64,000 nt of DNA from Natronomonas salsuginis (lineage in GTDB: Archaea; Halobacteriota; Halobacteria; Halobacteriales; Haloarculaceae). Positions within the stretch are counted from its first letter, which is position 1, and every line of letters starts with the position of its first letter. The stretch covers positions 248,001-312,000 of the forward strand of contig NZ_QKNX01000002.1 of the NCBI RefSeq assembly GCF_005239135.1, written 5' to 3'. Of this stretch, positions 16,665 to 24,700 are shown piece by piece. The notes under the pieces were generated by a model that was given only the letters and a program-made list of their open reading frames with translations, was not told the origin of the DNA and did not search any database. The position numbers were made by a program, and so were the translations under genes.

Positions 16665-18668
16665 ATGACCGAAGCGGAGCCCGCGCGAGTACTCTTCGTC
16701 GCCGAGGGCGACGACACCGACGGCCGTTCGGCCGCCCTGGCCGAGGAACCGTGGCTGTCCGTGTCGGCGACGGCGGACACCGAGGCGGCGCTATCGCAGG
16801 TTTCGGCGGTCGATTGTGTCGTCGCCGTCGAGGGACCATCGCTCGACGCCGTCGGCCTCCTCGAAGAGGTACGGACGCAGCGGCCCGACCTCCCCGTCAT
16901 CGTCGTCGCTGACGACGGGACGGTGGCGAGCGAAGCCGTTGCAGCCGGCGTCTCGGAGTTCGTCCCGAAGACTGCACCCGACGCCAGGGAACGCCTTCTT
17001 GAGCGAGTTCGATCGGGGGTCGAGTCGTCGCCGCTCCGGGGTGAGGGCGCGACCCGGATGCCGATCGAAGACCTCGAGTTGCGCGAAGAAATCCGGTTGA
17101 AAGAGCGGGCCATCGACGAGGCGCCAGTCGGGATCACCATCGCCGACGCCGACGCCCCCGACGAGCCGATGGTGTACATCAACGACGCCTTCGAGCGGTT
17201 GACCGGCTACTCGAAAGGGCGTGTCGTCGGCCGGAACTGTCGGTTCCTACAGGGCGAGGAGTCCGATCTCGAGGCCATCGCCGAGATGCGGAGAGCCGTC
17301 GATACGGGTGAACCGGTCTCCGTCGAGTTGCTGAACTACCGGAAGGACGGCGACCCCTTCTGGAACCGCGTCGACATTGCGCCGGTCCACGACGACGGGG
17401 AGGTGTCGTACTTTGTGGGGTTCCAGACGGACGTGACCGAGCGCAAAGAGGCTGAGATGAAGGTGAAACGCGAGCGACGGAACCTCCAACACCTGTTGGT
17501 CCGCATCGATGGTCTCCTGAATGACGTGACTCGTGAGCTCGTCGCCGGTGAACGTCGCGTCGACATCGAACAGGCTGTCTGTGAGTGTGTCGCCGACATC
17601 GACACCTACGAGTTCGCGTGGGTCGGCGTCCCCAACCACCCGACGGACGCGCTCGTAGCGTCGGCGTCGGCTGGCGCGTGGGCGGTGACGGACGCGACCA
17701 TCGGCGTTCCGCTCGATAATGCTGACCCGCTTCCGGCTGCCGCCGCCTACGAAACGGGCGAGTCACAGGTCGTCACCGACGAGGCGGAACTGGCGGCCGT
17801 CGCCGATCGGTCGCCGTGGATGGGCCACGATAACCTCGGTGGCATCGCCGTCGTCCCGTTGGTCTACGGCGAGACGACGTATGGCGTGCTCTCACTGTAT
17901 ACGACCGAGGCGGCGGCGTTGAACGATCACGAGCGCGTTGTTCTCGAAGCCATCGGACGAGCGACGGCGACGGCGCTGAACGCCGCCGAACGGGGTCGCA
18001 TGCTTGCGACGGACAGCGTGACGCAGCTGGGGATTGAAACGCGCGACAACGGGTTGTTCTTCGTCGATCTCTCCGAGCGGGCGGGCGGATCCTTCGCCTA
18101 CAAGGGGTCCGTTTACCGCGATGACGGCACCGTCCTGATGTTCTTCCAGTCGAACGCCGACTCGAATGCTGTCATCGACACCGCCGATCGATACCTGGAT
18201 ATCGCTTCGGCAGAGGTGATACACGAACACGGCGGCGAGACGCTGTTCGAGTTCACCGTCATCGACGACTCCCTGCCCACGACGCTGGCCGAACGCGGCG
18301 TGAGCATCCGTTCGATCGACGTCTCCGACGGGGTCGCAAACCTCGAGCTCGAACTCCCCACGGAGGCTGACGTTCGAGCGGTCGTCGACCACCTTCTCGA
18401 ACGCTACCCCGAGACGGATATCGTCGCCCAGCGCGAACGCGAGCGACCGCCCTCGACACGACAGGACTTCGTCGCCGACATCGAAGGCCGCCTCACAGAA
18501 CGGCAGTTGACCGCGCTGCAAAAGGCCCACGTCAGTGGTTTCTACGAGTGGGATCGCCCCGTAACCGGCGACGTCCTCGCCAAATCTATGGGAATCGGGC
18601 GTTCGACTTTTCACCAGCACCTCCGCGCCGCCGAACAAAAACTTATCGAGGCGTTCTTCGAACGGTAG
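16665..18668 (+). CDS. bat: Bacterio-opsin activator Bat with LOV-type PAS domain
   Basis: A 667-residue multidomain regulator of the bacteriorhodopsin regulon. Residues about 7-120 form a receiver-like domain whose phospho-acceptor strand reads CVVAVEGP, lacking the usual Asp. Residues about 145-262 form a PAS domain with full LOV features: GRNCRFLQG with photo-active Cys192, NYRKDGDPFWN, and VGFQTDVT carrying the flavin-contacting Gln. A GAF domain follows (about 275-450), then the BAT domain (about 450-600) and a C-terminal HTH_10 helix-turn-helix (about 606-660). It is expected to activate bop and related genes and faces the bop-crtY-brp unit tail to tail. Confidence 0.9.
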   Translation: MTEAEPARVLFVAEGDDTDGRSAALAEEPWLSVSATADTEAALSQVSAVDCVVAVEGPSLDAVGLLEEVRTQRPDLPVIVVADDGTVASEAVAAGVSEFVPKTAPDARERLLERVRSGVESSPLRGEGATRMPIEDLELREEIRLKERAIDEAPVGITIADADAPDEPMVYINDAFERLTGYSKGRVVGRNCRFLQGEESDLEAIAEMRRAVDTGEPVSVELLNYRKDGDPFWNRVDIAPVHDDGEVSYFVGFQTDVTERKEAEMKVKRERRNLQHLLVRIDGLLNDVTRELVAGERRVDIEQAVCECVADIDTYEFAWVGVPNHPTDALVASASAGAWAVTDATIGVPLDNADPLPAAAAYETGESQVVTDEAELAAVADRSPWMGHDNLGGIAVVPLVYGETTYGVLSLYTTEAAALNDHERVVLEAIGRATATALNAAERGRMLATDSVTQLGIETRDNGLFFVDLSERAGGSFAYKGSVYRDDGTVLMFFQSNADSNAVIDTADRYLDIASAEVIHEHGGETLFEFTVIDDSLPTTLAERGVSIRSIDVSDGVANLELELPTEADVRAVVDHLLERYPETDIVAQRERERPPSTRQDFVADIEGRLTERQLTALQKAHVSGFYEWDRPVTGDVLAKSMGIGRSTFHQHLRAAEQKLIEAFFER

Positions 18669-18679
18669 TTCCCGGTAAA

Positions 18680-19711
18680 TCAGCTGTTCCAGACACCCTC
18701 CCGGTGATCCATCCACGTCACGACGGCCACGTGGGGTAGGGTAAGCACGGCGACGAAAACGAGATACAGCCCCGTGAACTCGGAGGCGTTCGACGGCGAT
18801 GCGGGGGCCAGCAGGCCGAACAGGACGAGGAAAACCAACGCGAGGACGGTCAACGGTGCCGCCTTGCGGGCGAAAGCGGAGAAAAGACGACCGGCGGTCG
18901 TCCTCACCTCCTGCTCATCGATCGCGGAGAAGCGGAGCACGTGCCGCAGCGAGTGCCACACGCAAAAGTAGACGCCGACGGCCAGGATCGGCGGCACCGT
19001 AAAAAAGAGCGCCCACAGCAACGCCGTCTCGCCGGCGTCGATGCGCCAACCGCGAGTTTCCCCGGCACGACGGTGCCCGACGAGTAGCACACCCACGGTG
19101 ACTGCGAGGAAGACGGCCCCACCGAAGAGTCGGAGATGCGGCACGAACGCCCACGTCGCAGAGAGATCGCCGCCGAACAGTTCAACCCACGTCTCGAGGA
19201 CCGCCCGATACCGTTCCGGGAAAGCGAGAAACGGGACGAACATGGGGAGGCCACCGCGGACGAAACACGTCGCGACGCGTAGCCCCGTCGAGTCGATGTG
19301 GTCGGCGCCGACGAAGGACACGAGGGCGTGTACGTCGCCCTGTCCCCAGTGGAACCAAGTCAGTGCAATGAAGATCGTCGCGGCCGCGAGCGGCTCGGTG
19401 AGCCACAGTGCCGTGTAAGCGCCGCCGAGTACGGCGTAGAGACTGCCAACGAGAGTCATCGAGGCAGCCAGCGATCGGCCGTCGAGTTGGGCCGGGATGA
19501 GATAATCGACCGCGCCGTGAGGGAGCCCGAAAACGACGACACTGGCCGCCAGGGGGAGGTATCTGACTGTCGGCGGAAGCGAGACGTCGAATAGTCGTCC
19601 GAGGATCGACCCGACGACGAGGAGGGCACAGACCGTCCACGCGGGGCGGGCAGCAACTCGGTCGTAGACTGCGCGGAACGTGGGCGTTGGTCGGCCGACG
19701 GTCACGCCCAT
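18680..19711 (-). CDS. brp: Brp/Blh beta-carotene 15,15'-dioxygenase
   Basis: A membrane enzyme that cleaves beta-carotene to two retinals for bacterio-opsin, 343 residues. About nine hydrophobic segments are visible. The conserved histidines expected to bind iron lie in VFGLPHGAVDYLIP, ALTWFHWGQGD, VWHSLRHVL and LTLPHVAVV. It is the last gene of the minus-strand bop-crtY-brp unit. Its start overlaps the 3' end of crtY by 10 bases, indicating translational coupling. The 3' end is 11 bases from the convergent bat stop. Confidence 0.92.
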   Translation of the reverse strand: MGVTVGRPTPTFRAVYDRVAARPAWTVCALLVVGSILGRLFDVSLPPTVRYLPLAASVVVFGLPHGAVDYLIPAQLDGRSLAASMTLVGSLYAVLGGAYTALWLTEPLAAATIFIALTWFHWGQGDVHALVSFVGADHIDSTGLRVATCFVRGGLPMFVPFLAFPERYRAVLETWVELFGGDLSATWAFVPHLRLFGGAVFLAVTVGVLLVGHRRAGETRGWRIDAGETALLWALFFTVPPILAVGVYFCVWHSLRHVLRFSAIDEQEVRTTAGRLFSAFARKAAPLTVLALVFLVLFGLLAPASPSNASEFTGLYLVFVAVLTLPHVAVVTWMDHREGVWNS

Positions 19712-20499
19712 CGGTCAACCACCCACCGAAACAAGACCAGCCCCTGCACGACGAATAGATTCGTCACGAGGAAGAACAGCGCTTCCTCGATAGGCAGGCC
19801 GAAGAGTTCGATGCCGGTCGTGTACGTCGGTGAGATGTACCAGATGCCGGTCGCCAGCGCGACTCGGTCGATTATCCAGAGGTACAGCGTCGGGACGGCG
19901 ACTCCGAGGGCGACCGTCCGACGCTGGTACAGCAACTGCGGGAGGCCGACGACCCACTGGACGAACAGGACCGGGGCGGCCCACACGAGGATAGCTCCGA
20001 GGTAGAACGTATCGGGCGTCGCAAGCGCGAGACCACCGAAGACGCCGATCGAAACGGCGGCGACGACGCCGATCAACCGGAGACCGAGCCCGAGGCGACC
20101 GACCTCGAGAACTCGACCCCAGTCGGCGATCTTTCCGAGTCCGGATAGCTCCGGCCATCCAGGACGGAGGGTCAACTGCCCCAGCCACAGCGCCGTGAGT
20201 ATCGGCTGAATGACAAAAAAAGCGTACTCGCCGACGGGGGCGAATCCGAGGTGAGCGATCGTCCGCCCGTCGCCGTACCCCCAGACGCCGCGAGCGATGA
20301 GGTAGTTATCCCACGGCGTCGTATAGATGACGGCGACGAGTGTGACGATGGCGACGCCGGTCCAATAGATCGGTCGACCGACCGGCCACACTGTCGAGCG
20401 GATAGTCCGGGTCCGGGTCACCGTCGCCGCCGCGAGCAACATCGCTACCACGGGCAGGAGGAACGCGAGGTGAAACTGCATGTACGTCGGGCCGCTCAT
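19702..20499 (-). CDS. crtY: Lycopene cyclase (CrtYcd-type, fused)
   Basis: Cyclises lycopene to beta-carotene, the substrate of Brp. It is a 265-residue polytopic membrane protein with two tandem lycopene-cyclase domains. The first carries PWDNYLIARGVWGYGDGR and GEYAFFVIQP. The second carries LYLWIIDRVALATGIWYIS and LPIEEALFFLVTN. The paired P-W-D-N and P-x-E-E motifs are diagnostic of the fused haloarchaeal/fungal type. The ATG at 20499 was chosen; MQFHLAFLLP at 20481 is an alternative. It follows bop by 119 bases with no visible promoter, so probably shares its transcript. Confidence 0.88.
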   Translation of the reverse strand: MSGPTYMQFHLAFLLPVVAMLLAAATVTRTRTIRSTVWPVGRPIYWTGVAIVTLVAVIYTTPWDNYLIARGVWGYGDGRTIAHLGFAPVGEYAFFVIQPILTALWLGQLTLRPGWPELSGLGKIADWGRVLEVGRLGLGLRLIGVVAAVSIGVFGGLALATPDTFYLGAILVWAAPVLFVQWVVGLPQLLYQRRTVALGVAVPTLYLWIIDRVALATGIWYISPTYTTGIELFGLPIEEALFFLVTNLFVVQGLVLFRWVVDRWA

Positions 20500-20618
20500 G
20501 CGGCGTCCCCTCCGGCCGTCGGCCTTGCGAGGGGAGTAGGCGTCTTGGGATGCATAACAGGGGGCCATGGGGGCGGTGTCGAGACGGGACGTCTCGTGGT
20601 CAAGGGTGCGACCGGCAC

Positions 20619-21383
20619 TCAGTCACCGTCGGCGGGTTGGGTCGCACCCATCGCCGCATCGGCGACCTCGCCCGCGGCATCGAGGACTTCGCGGCTCGAC
20701 AACAAGATGATGCCGAAGCCGACCTTGGCGACGAGGTCCAACACCATGAAGCCGGCAGTCTCGGTGTAGAGGGTGACCAGCCCGAGACCCTCAGTGCCGA
20801 GTATCCACCACACCGGATACACCAGCCAGACGACCACGATGAGGTTCCGGAGGATACGGAACGTCGATTGGGCGTCCGCCGAGAGTCGGTTCGCCTCTTC
20901 GGTCAGCGTTCCAAAGAGGAAATACAGCAACACCAACAGGAAGCCGGTCGAGACGCCCCACCAGATGAGGCGGTCACCGACGGGGCCGAGCAAGACGCCC
21001 GTCGTAGACAGCGTCGCCACGGCACCGGTGCCGATCATCAGCGCGTCCAGACCGACCAGTGTGGTGATCTGATTGCGGTTCGCTCCGGCGAGTAACGCGA
21101 GGTCGATGAGCAGCAATGGCGTTGTGAACAGCCAGTCGGTGTACCGCGCCCAGTAGATGGGCAACTCTTCACCGGCGACCGTGACCGTCGTCAAACCGAA
21201 CCCGAGCGCCATCATCAGGTAGTTGACGAAGGCGATTGCGGTAATGAATATCGTCACGATATAGAACTCTTGTCTGCGTCTGTTCTCCTCGCCCCATCCG
21301 CGGGCGATGAAGTACAGCATACCGAGGAACATTCCAGCGGTGCCGATCCACAACCACAGTACTTCGCTTTCTGGAGTTGCCAT
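20619..21383 (-). CDS. bop: Bacteriorhodopsin (light-driven proton pump)
   Basis: A 254-residue seven-helix retinal protein. The third helix reads [19 protein letters not shown], giving Arg80, counter-ion Asp83, Thr87 and proton donor Asp94 (equivalents of bacteriorhodopsin R82, D85, T89, D96). Glu198 and Glu208 match the proton-release pair. Asp216 and the Schiff-base Lys220 lie in [11 protein letters not shown]. Having D85, T89 and D96 equivalents makes it an outward proton pump rather than a halorhodopsin or sensory rhodopsin. The start lies about 35 bases after a TATA box preceded by a Bat site. Confidence 0.96.
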   Translation of the reverse strand: MATPESEVLWLWIGTAGMFLGMLYFIARGWGEENRRRQEFYIVTIFITAIAFVNYLMMALGFGLTTVTVAGEELPIYWARYTDWLFTTPLLLIDLALLAGANRNQITTLVGLDALMIGTGAVATLSTTGVLLGPVGDRLIWWGVSTGFLLVLLYFLFGTLTEEANRLSADAQSTFRILRNLIVVVWLVYPVWWILGTEGLGLVTLYTETAGFMVLDLVAKVGFGIILLSSREVLDAAGEVADAAMGATQPADGD

Positions 21384-21415
21384 GATACACCATACCCTAT
21401 GGGTCCGTGTGTTTT

Positions 21416-21440
21416 GAAATATATACCCAACTAGTATGGT
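21416..21440 (-). promoter_or_regulatory. bop promoter: Bat UAS plus TATA box
   Basis: On the minus strand ACCATACTAGTTGGG (21426-21440) is followed at once by TATATATTTC (21416-21425). The first element fits the Bat upstream activator consensus ACCcnactagTTnGG except for the weak fourth base. An activator site abutting the TATA box is the known layout of the Halobacterium bop promoter. The TATA centre is about 37 bases from the bop ATG, leaving a leader of about 10 bases. Confidence 0.8.
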
Positions 21441-21803
21441 TAGCGCGGCAATAATTTCTCTCGAGAGAACGACATGAGAAGAGTCGAAGGGATCTCGAAG
21501 TTTTCACGTCCGACTCGAATAAAACGCGACACAATTTTTCGATGATTCTGTGCCAAAATATGTAGCGCACGTATGAGTACCACCCAACAGTTCAAGTCGC
21601 TGGTCCCGAGCGGCGAAAGCGCGTATAGAGGCGGACGTACGAAGGTCAGGACTGTGGGAACGTTTTAACACTTCGAAGTCATCCGAGGGGGACCAATGCA
21701 TGGAGTGTTGAACGATGTCGTCGAACCGAAAGGGAGCGAGACCGTGATCGGCGAGATCTGACCGCCAGCGGTTGCTGCTCACGGAGAGTTCACAGCGAAA
21801 TGA
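21441..21803. other. Gene-free interval between bop promoter and tRNA-Pro
   Basis: About 360 bases with lower GC than the flanks. The only frame of note (118 residues on the minus strand, 21504-21860) runs through the tRNA gene and is Ser/Arg-rich, so it was not called. No repeat or hairpin stands out. Confidence 0.45.
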
Positions 21804-21874
21804 TGGGACCGCCGTGATTCGAACACGGGTCCAACGGACCCCATCCGCAGAGGATACCACTACCCCACGGTCCC
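21804..21874 (-). tRNA. tRNA-Pro (anticodon GGG)
   Basis: A 71-base cloverleaf can be folded. The acceptor stem is GGGACCG with CGGTCCC and the discriminator is A. The T-arm is CCGTG-TTCGAAT-CACGG. The D-arm carries GGT-x-A. The anticodon loop is ATGGGGT, with GGG at 21840-21842 reading proline CCC (and CCU). No CCA is encoded and no intron is seen. A TATA-like GGTTAAACG lies about 30 bases upstream on the minus strand (about 21902-21910). Confidence 0.93.
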
Positions 21875-21929
21875 ATGCATTTCGATGGATGACTGAGGAA
21901 CGTTTAACCCCTTCGTTTCGCCGTGCCGT

Positions 21930-22808
21930 TCACACCAGAACGCGCTCTAACTCGGCGACGACACCCGAGTCGGCGTCGGGGTCGCCAACGAGGTAGCCGA
22001 GACAGACCGCGGCGTCGTCGGGGGTGTAGCAGGCGACGAGCGCATGCTCATCGACGCCGTCCAGTTCGTTGTCGATGACGCCGGGGGCGTAGACGGGAGC
22101 TCCGTGGGCGATCTCCTCTGCGGCGGAGGGCGCGACGGTGAGTCGCGGGAGGTGGGCGAGAGCGCGTTCAGCGGGCGAAACGACCTCTCGAAGCAGCGCG
22201 GCGTCACCCTCCTCGCGCCAGAAGGCGAGGCCGTCGGCGAGGTCCTCCATCGTCGAGAGCGTCCGATCGTCGAACGTTCCGGTCTGGGTTCGCCGGAGGT
22301 CGCCCATGTGCGCGCCCGCTCCGAGCGCGAGCCCGAGATCGTGGCACAGCTTTCGGACGTAGGTGCCGCTGTCGCACTCGATATCGAGCAACGCCCGTCG
22401 ATCCTCGGTTTCGAGCGCGTCGAGGCGGTGGATCTCGCGCGTACGGAGGCGGCGTGAGACGGCGGATTTCCGCGGTGGCTTCTGATACAGCGGGGCCTCG
22501 AACTCGGCGAGCGTCGACTCGAAATCACCGGGGATCGGCGCGTGGGCCTCGAGAACGGTCACGTAGCCCTTTCGGCTGTCGTCGAACACCTGTGCGGCCC
22601 GCGTGGCGGTCCCCGTCAGGATCGGCAGACAGCCGGTGACCTTCGGGTCGAGCGTGCCGGCGTGGGCCGCTCTATCGACGCCGGCCATGTCCCGGACCCA
22701 GGCGGCGACCTGGTGGGCTGAGGGACCGGGCGGTTTGTCGAGGTTGACGACGCCGAATTCGAGGAGCGTCTCGGGATCGCGGTCGTCGGGCGGGCCACGG
22801 ACCTGCAT
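21930..22808 (-). CDS. RNA-guided pseudouridine synthase Cbf5/TruB
   Basis: The catalytic subunit of archaeal H/ACA RNPs, which modifies rRNA and also tRNA position 55. The 292-residue protein has the catalytic Asp54 in RAAHAGTLDPKVTG, CDSGTYVRKLCHDLG in the second catalytic block, and a C-terminal PUA domain (about 215-290, beginning near LTVAPSAAEEIAHGAPV). The ATG at 22808 was preferred over an in-frame TTG two codons upstream. It begins just after the cmk stop, so it is co-transcribed with cmk and the upstream DUF106 gene. Confidence 0.92.
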   Translation of the reverse strand: MQVRGPPDDRDPETLLEFGVVNLDKPPGPSAHQVAAWVRDMAGVDRAAHAGTLDPKVTGCLPILTGTATRAAQVFDDSRKGYVTVLEAHAPIPGDFESTLAEFEAPLYQKPPRKSAVSRRLRTREIHRLDALETEDRRALLDIECDSGTYVRKLCHDLGLALGAGAHMGDLRRTQTGTFDDRTLSTMEDLADGLAFWREEGDAALLREVVSPAERALAHLPRLTVAPSAAEEIAHGAPVYAPGVIDNELDGVDEHALVACYTPDDAAVCLGYLVGDPDADSGVVAELERVLV

Positions 22809-22810
22809 GG

Positions 22811-23389
22811 TCAAAACTCGTAGGTGACGCCGGTGATCGGCGTCTTCCCCTCGTCGTCGTCTGGATCGTACGACTCGACGGCCGTCGCGACGACGTCGAG
22901 GACGGCGGCGGGCGAGAATCGGGCGGTGTTAAGCGCAAGATCGTAGATGTGTAGCGCGTCGATATCGATGTCGTAGTACTCCCGGTAGCGGAGCGCCTCG
23001 CTGTCGGCGCGCTCGACGGTCTCGTGGCGGGCGGTATCGGTCGGTTTGTTCTCCCGGTCGGCAATGCGGGCGACGCGAACGTCCAGCGGCGCGTCAAGCC
23101 AGATCCGGAAGTCGGCGTGGTCGCCGGCCATCCAGCCGGCGAGCCGCGATTCGAGCACGAGATCGTCGCTGGTCGCGGCGAGGTCGCGCTGTCGGCGGTC
23201 GAGATCTCGGTCGATGGTGTCGTCTTCCTCAGCGAGTTTGTTCAACTCCAGCGGCGTGAGTTCGCGCTCGGCGGCCAGCTCCCGGAAGATGTCACCACCG
23301 CTCACGTGGTCGTATCCCAGCCGTTCCGCCAGTCCGGCGGCGATCGTGCTCTTGCCGCTGCCGGCGGGGCCGGAGATGGTTATCAACAT
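22811..23389 (-). CDS. cmk: Cytidylate kinase (archaeal type)
   Basis: Phosphorylates CMP/dCMP with ATP. The 192-residue P-loop kinase has GPAGSGKST at residues 7-15, the substrate-region [14 protein letters not shown] and the lid-like RIADRENKP. The short form without the large insert of E. coli Cmk is typical of archaea. It sits between the DUF106 membrane protein and cbf5, a common archaeal gene order. Confidence 0.92.
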   Translation of the reverse strand: MLITISGPAGSGKSTIAAGLAERLGYDHVSGGDIFRELAAERELTPLELNKLAEEDDTIDRDLDRRQRDLAATSDDLVLESRLAGWMAGDHADFRIWLDAPLDVRVARIADRENKPTDTARHETVERADSEALRYREYYDIDIDALHIYDLALNTARFSPAAVLDVVATAVESYDPDDDEGKTPITGVTYEF

Positions 23390-23481
23390 ATCAGTACTGC
23401 GCCGCTGTGAGTGAAAGACGTTACTCTTCGCGTTTGCCGGCGGACGCGGAGCGGCTCAAAAATGGATTCGATCGGGACCGA

Positions 23482-24378
23482 TCACGTCGGCGTCGTCTGG
23501 ATGTTCAGCGCCTTGCGGATGACCTGCGTAAAGCACATCGAGCAGACGAAGTACCAGACGATCCACGCCTGGATCGGGCCGAGGAGGGACTCGTTCCACC
23601 CGATCTCGCCGACGATCGGCATCATCATCGGCGCGAGGTTCACGTCCGGGTAGAGCGGCGCGCCGCGGAAGCCGACGACGGCGTACATCCACAGGAAGAC
23701 GGGGATCGTCAACACCATGATCCACACCATGGGTCGGAACTGCTCTTTGAACATTCCGAGGTTGTCGGCCATCGCCTCCATCTGTTCGTCCTGAATGCGC
23801 TGGAGGGCCTCGTCGTCGCCGCGTTCTTTGGCGTCCTTGCGGCGCTCTTGGATCTCCTTCATCCGGTTTTGATACGCACCCATGACCTCCATGTTCATCA
23901 GGTTCGATTGCAGAAGCGTCGAGTACAGCCCGGTGAACAGCGCGAGGACCATCACGACGGCGAAGAACGGCAGCGTGTTCAACAGCGGCCCGAGGACGAT
24001 GTTCAACGTGTCGGCGAGCGGCTCGCGGACCGATCGAAACGTGTAGCCGGCGAACATCGCGATCGCGCCGACGGCGGCCATCTTGTCCCACTTCGACCAC
24101 GAGGAGTCCGCGTCCGGCGCGTCCGGGAGTTCGAGATCGTCGTCCTCGAGCGCCTCGCGGACGCCGTCGGGATCGGCGACATCGAACCCCTCGCCGTTGG
24201 AATCGACGAGCAGGCCGATCTCGATGAGACGACCCCACTGCCCGCTCGTCAGTTCGTCGGAGACGTCGCCCCACGAGACCGTTCCCTGATCGGCGCGGTC
24301 GAGGACGTACTCGAGGGCGGCCTCCATCTCTACATCCTCCTTGACGAGTTCCTGTACTTTCGAGGCTGTGCGTGCCAT
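23482..24378 (-). CDS. DUF106 membrane protein (Oxa1/EMC3-like insertase)
   Basis: A 298-residue membrane protein. An N-terminal soluble, acidic segment (1-95) contains a winged-helix-like stretch. Three hydrophobic segments (about 103-120, 130-160, 218-240) and a last one near 265-285 surround a charged coiled-coil region (AYQNRMKEIQERRKDAKERG). This TM/coiled-coil/TM plan is that of the DUF106 family, archaeal relatives of YidC/Oxa1, Get1 and EMC3 that insert membrane proteins. The soluble N-terminal extension is specific to haloarchaea. Its adjacency to cmk and cbf5 is typical. Confidence 0.85.
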   Translation of the reverse strand: MARTASKVQELVKEDVEMEAALEYVLDRADQGTVSWGDVSDELTSGQWGRLIEIGLLVDSNGEGFDVADPDGVREALEDDDLELPDAPDADSSWSKWDKMAAVGAIAMFAGYTFRSVREPLADTLNIVLGPLLNTLPFFAVVMVLALFTGLYSTLLQSNLMNMEVMGAYQNRMKEIQERRKDAKERGDDEALQRIQDEQMEAMADNLGMFKEQFRPMVWIMVLTIPVFLWMYAVVGFRGAPLYPDVNLAPMMMPIVGEIGWNESLLGPIQAWIVWYFVCSMCFTQVIRKALNIQTTPT

Positions 24379-24412
24379 TACGCACCCTTACGGAGCGCGG
24401 GTAATCAACCTT

Positions 24413-24700
24413 TTACCTTCGATCGGCGTCCTCGTCGTCGAGCCGACGGGAGAGCCGCTCGAAGCGCTCCCGGAATCGCTTCCGACGGTCGGCTGCCTCT
24501 TCGGGGCGAGACTCAATCCCGACGAGCGCCCCGTCGTCGAACTCGAGGCGGAATCTGTCCCCTTCCGAGACGTCGATCGAGAGCTCCCCTACCGGGACGT
24601 GGCGTTCATCGAGGGGCTGCTCATCGCCCTCTATCAAGAAGATCGCGATCCCCTCGACGACGCGATCGACCGTCGCCGCGTACTCGCCGTCGAGTCTCAT
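24413..24700 (-). CDS. DUF3006 domain protein
   Basis: A 95-residue protein. The first 70 residues are a small beta-barrel with the family pattern of VDRVVEGIAIFLIEGD and GDRFRLEFDDG. A basic helical tail (KRFRERFERLSRRLDDEDADRR) follows. Its ATG overlaps the stop region of the upstream MBL lipoprotein by 4 bases, so the two are coupled. DUF3006 partners with ComEC-like MBL proteins in many prokaryotes, but its molecular role is unknown. Confidence 0.8.
   Translation of the reverse strand: MRLDGEYAATVDRVVEGIAIFLIEGDEQPLDERHVPVGELSIDVSEGDRFRLEFDDGALVGIESRPEEAADRRKRFRERFERLSRRLDDEDADRR

Noticed and set aside
21504-21860. 118-residue minus-strand frame
   Set aside because: It starts inside tRNA-Pro and has Ser/Arg-rich, non-acidic composition, so it is unlikely to be translated.
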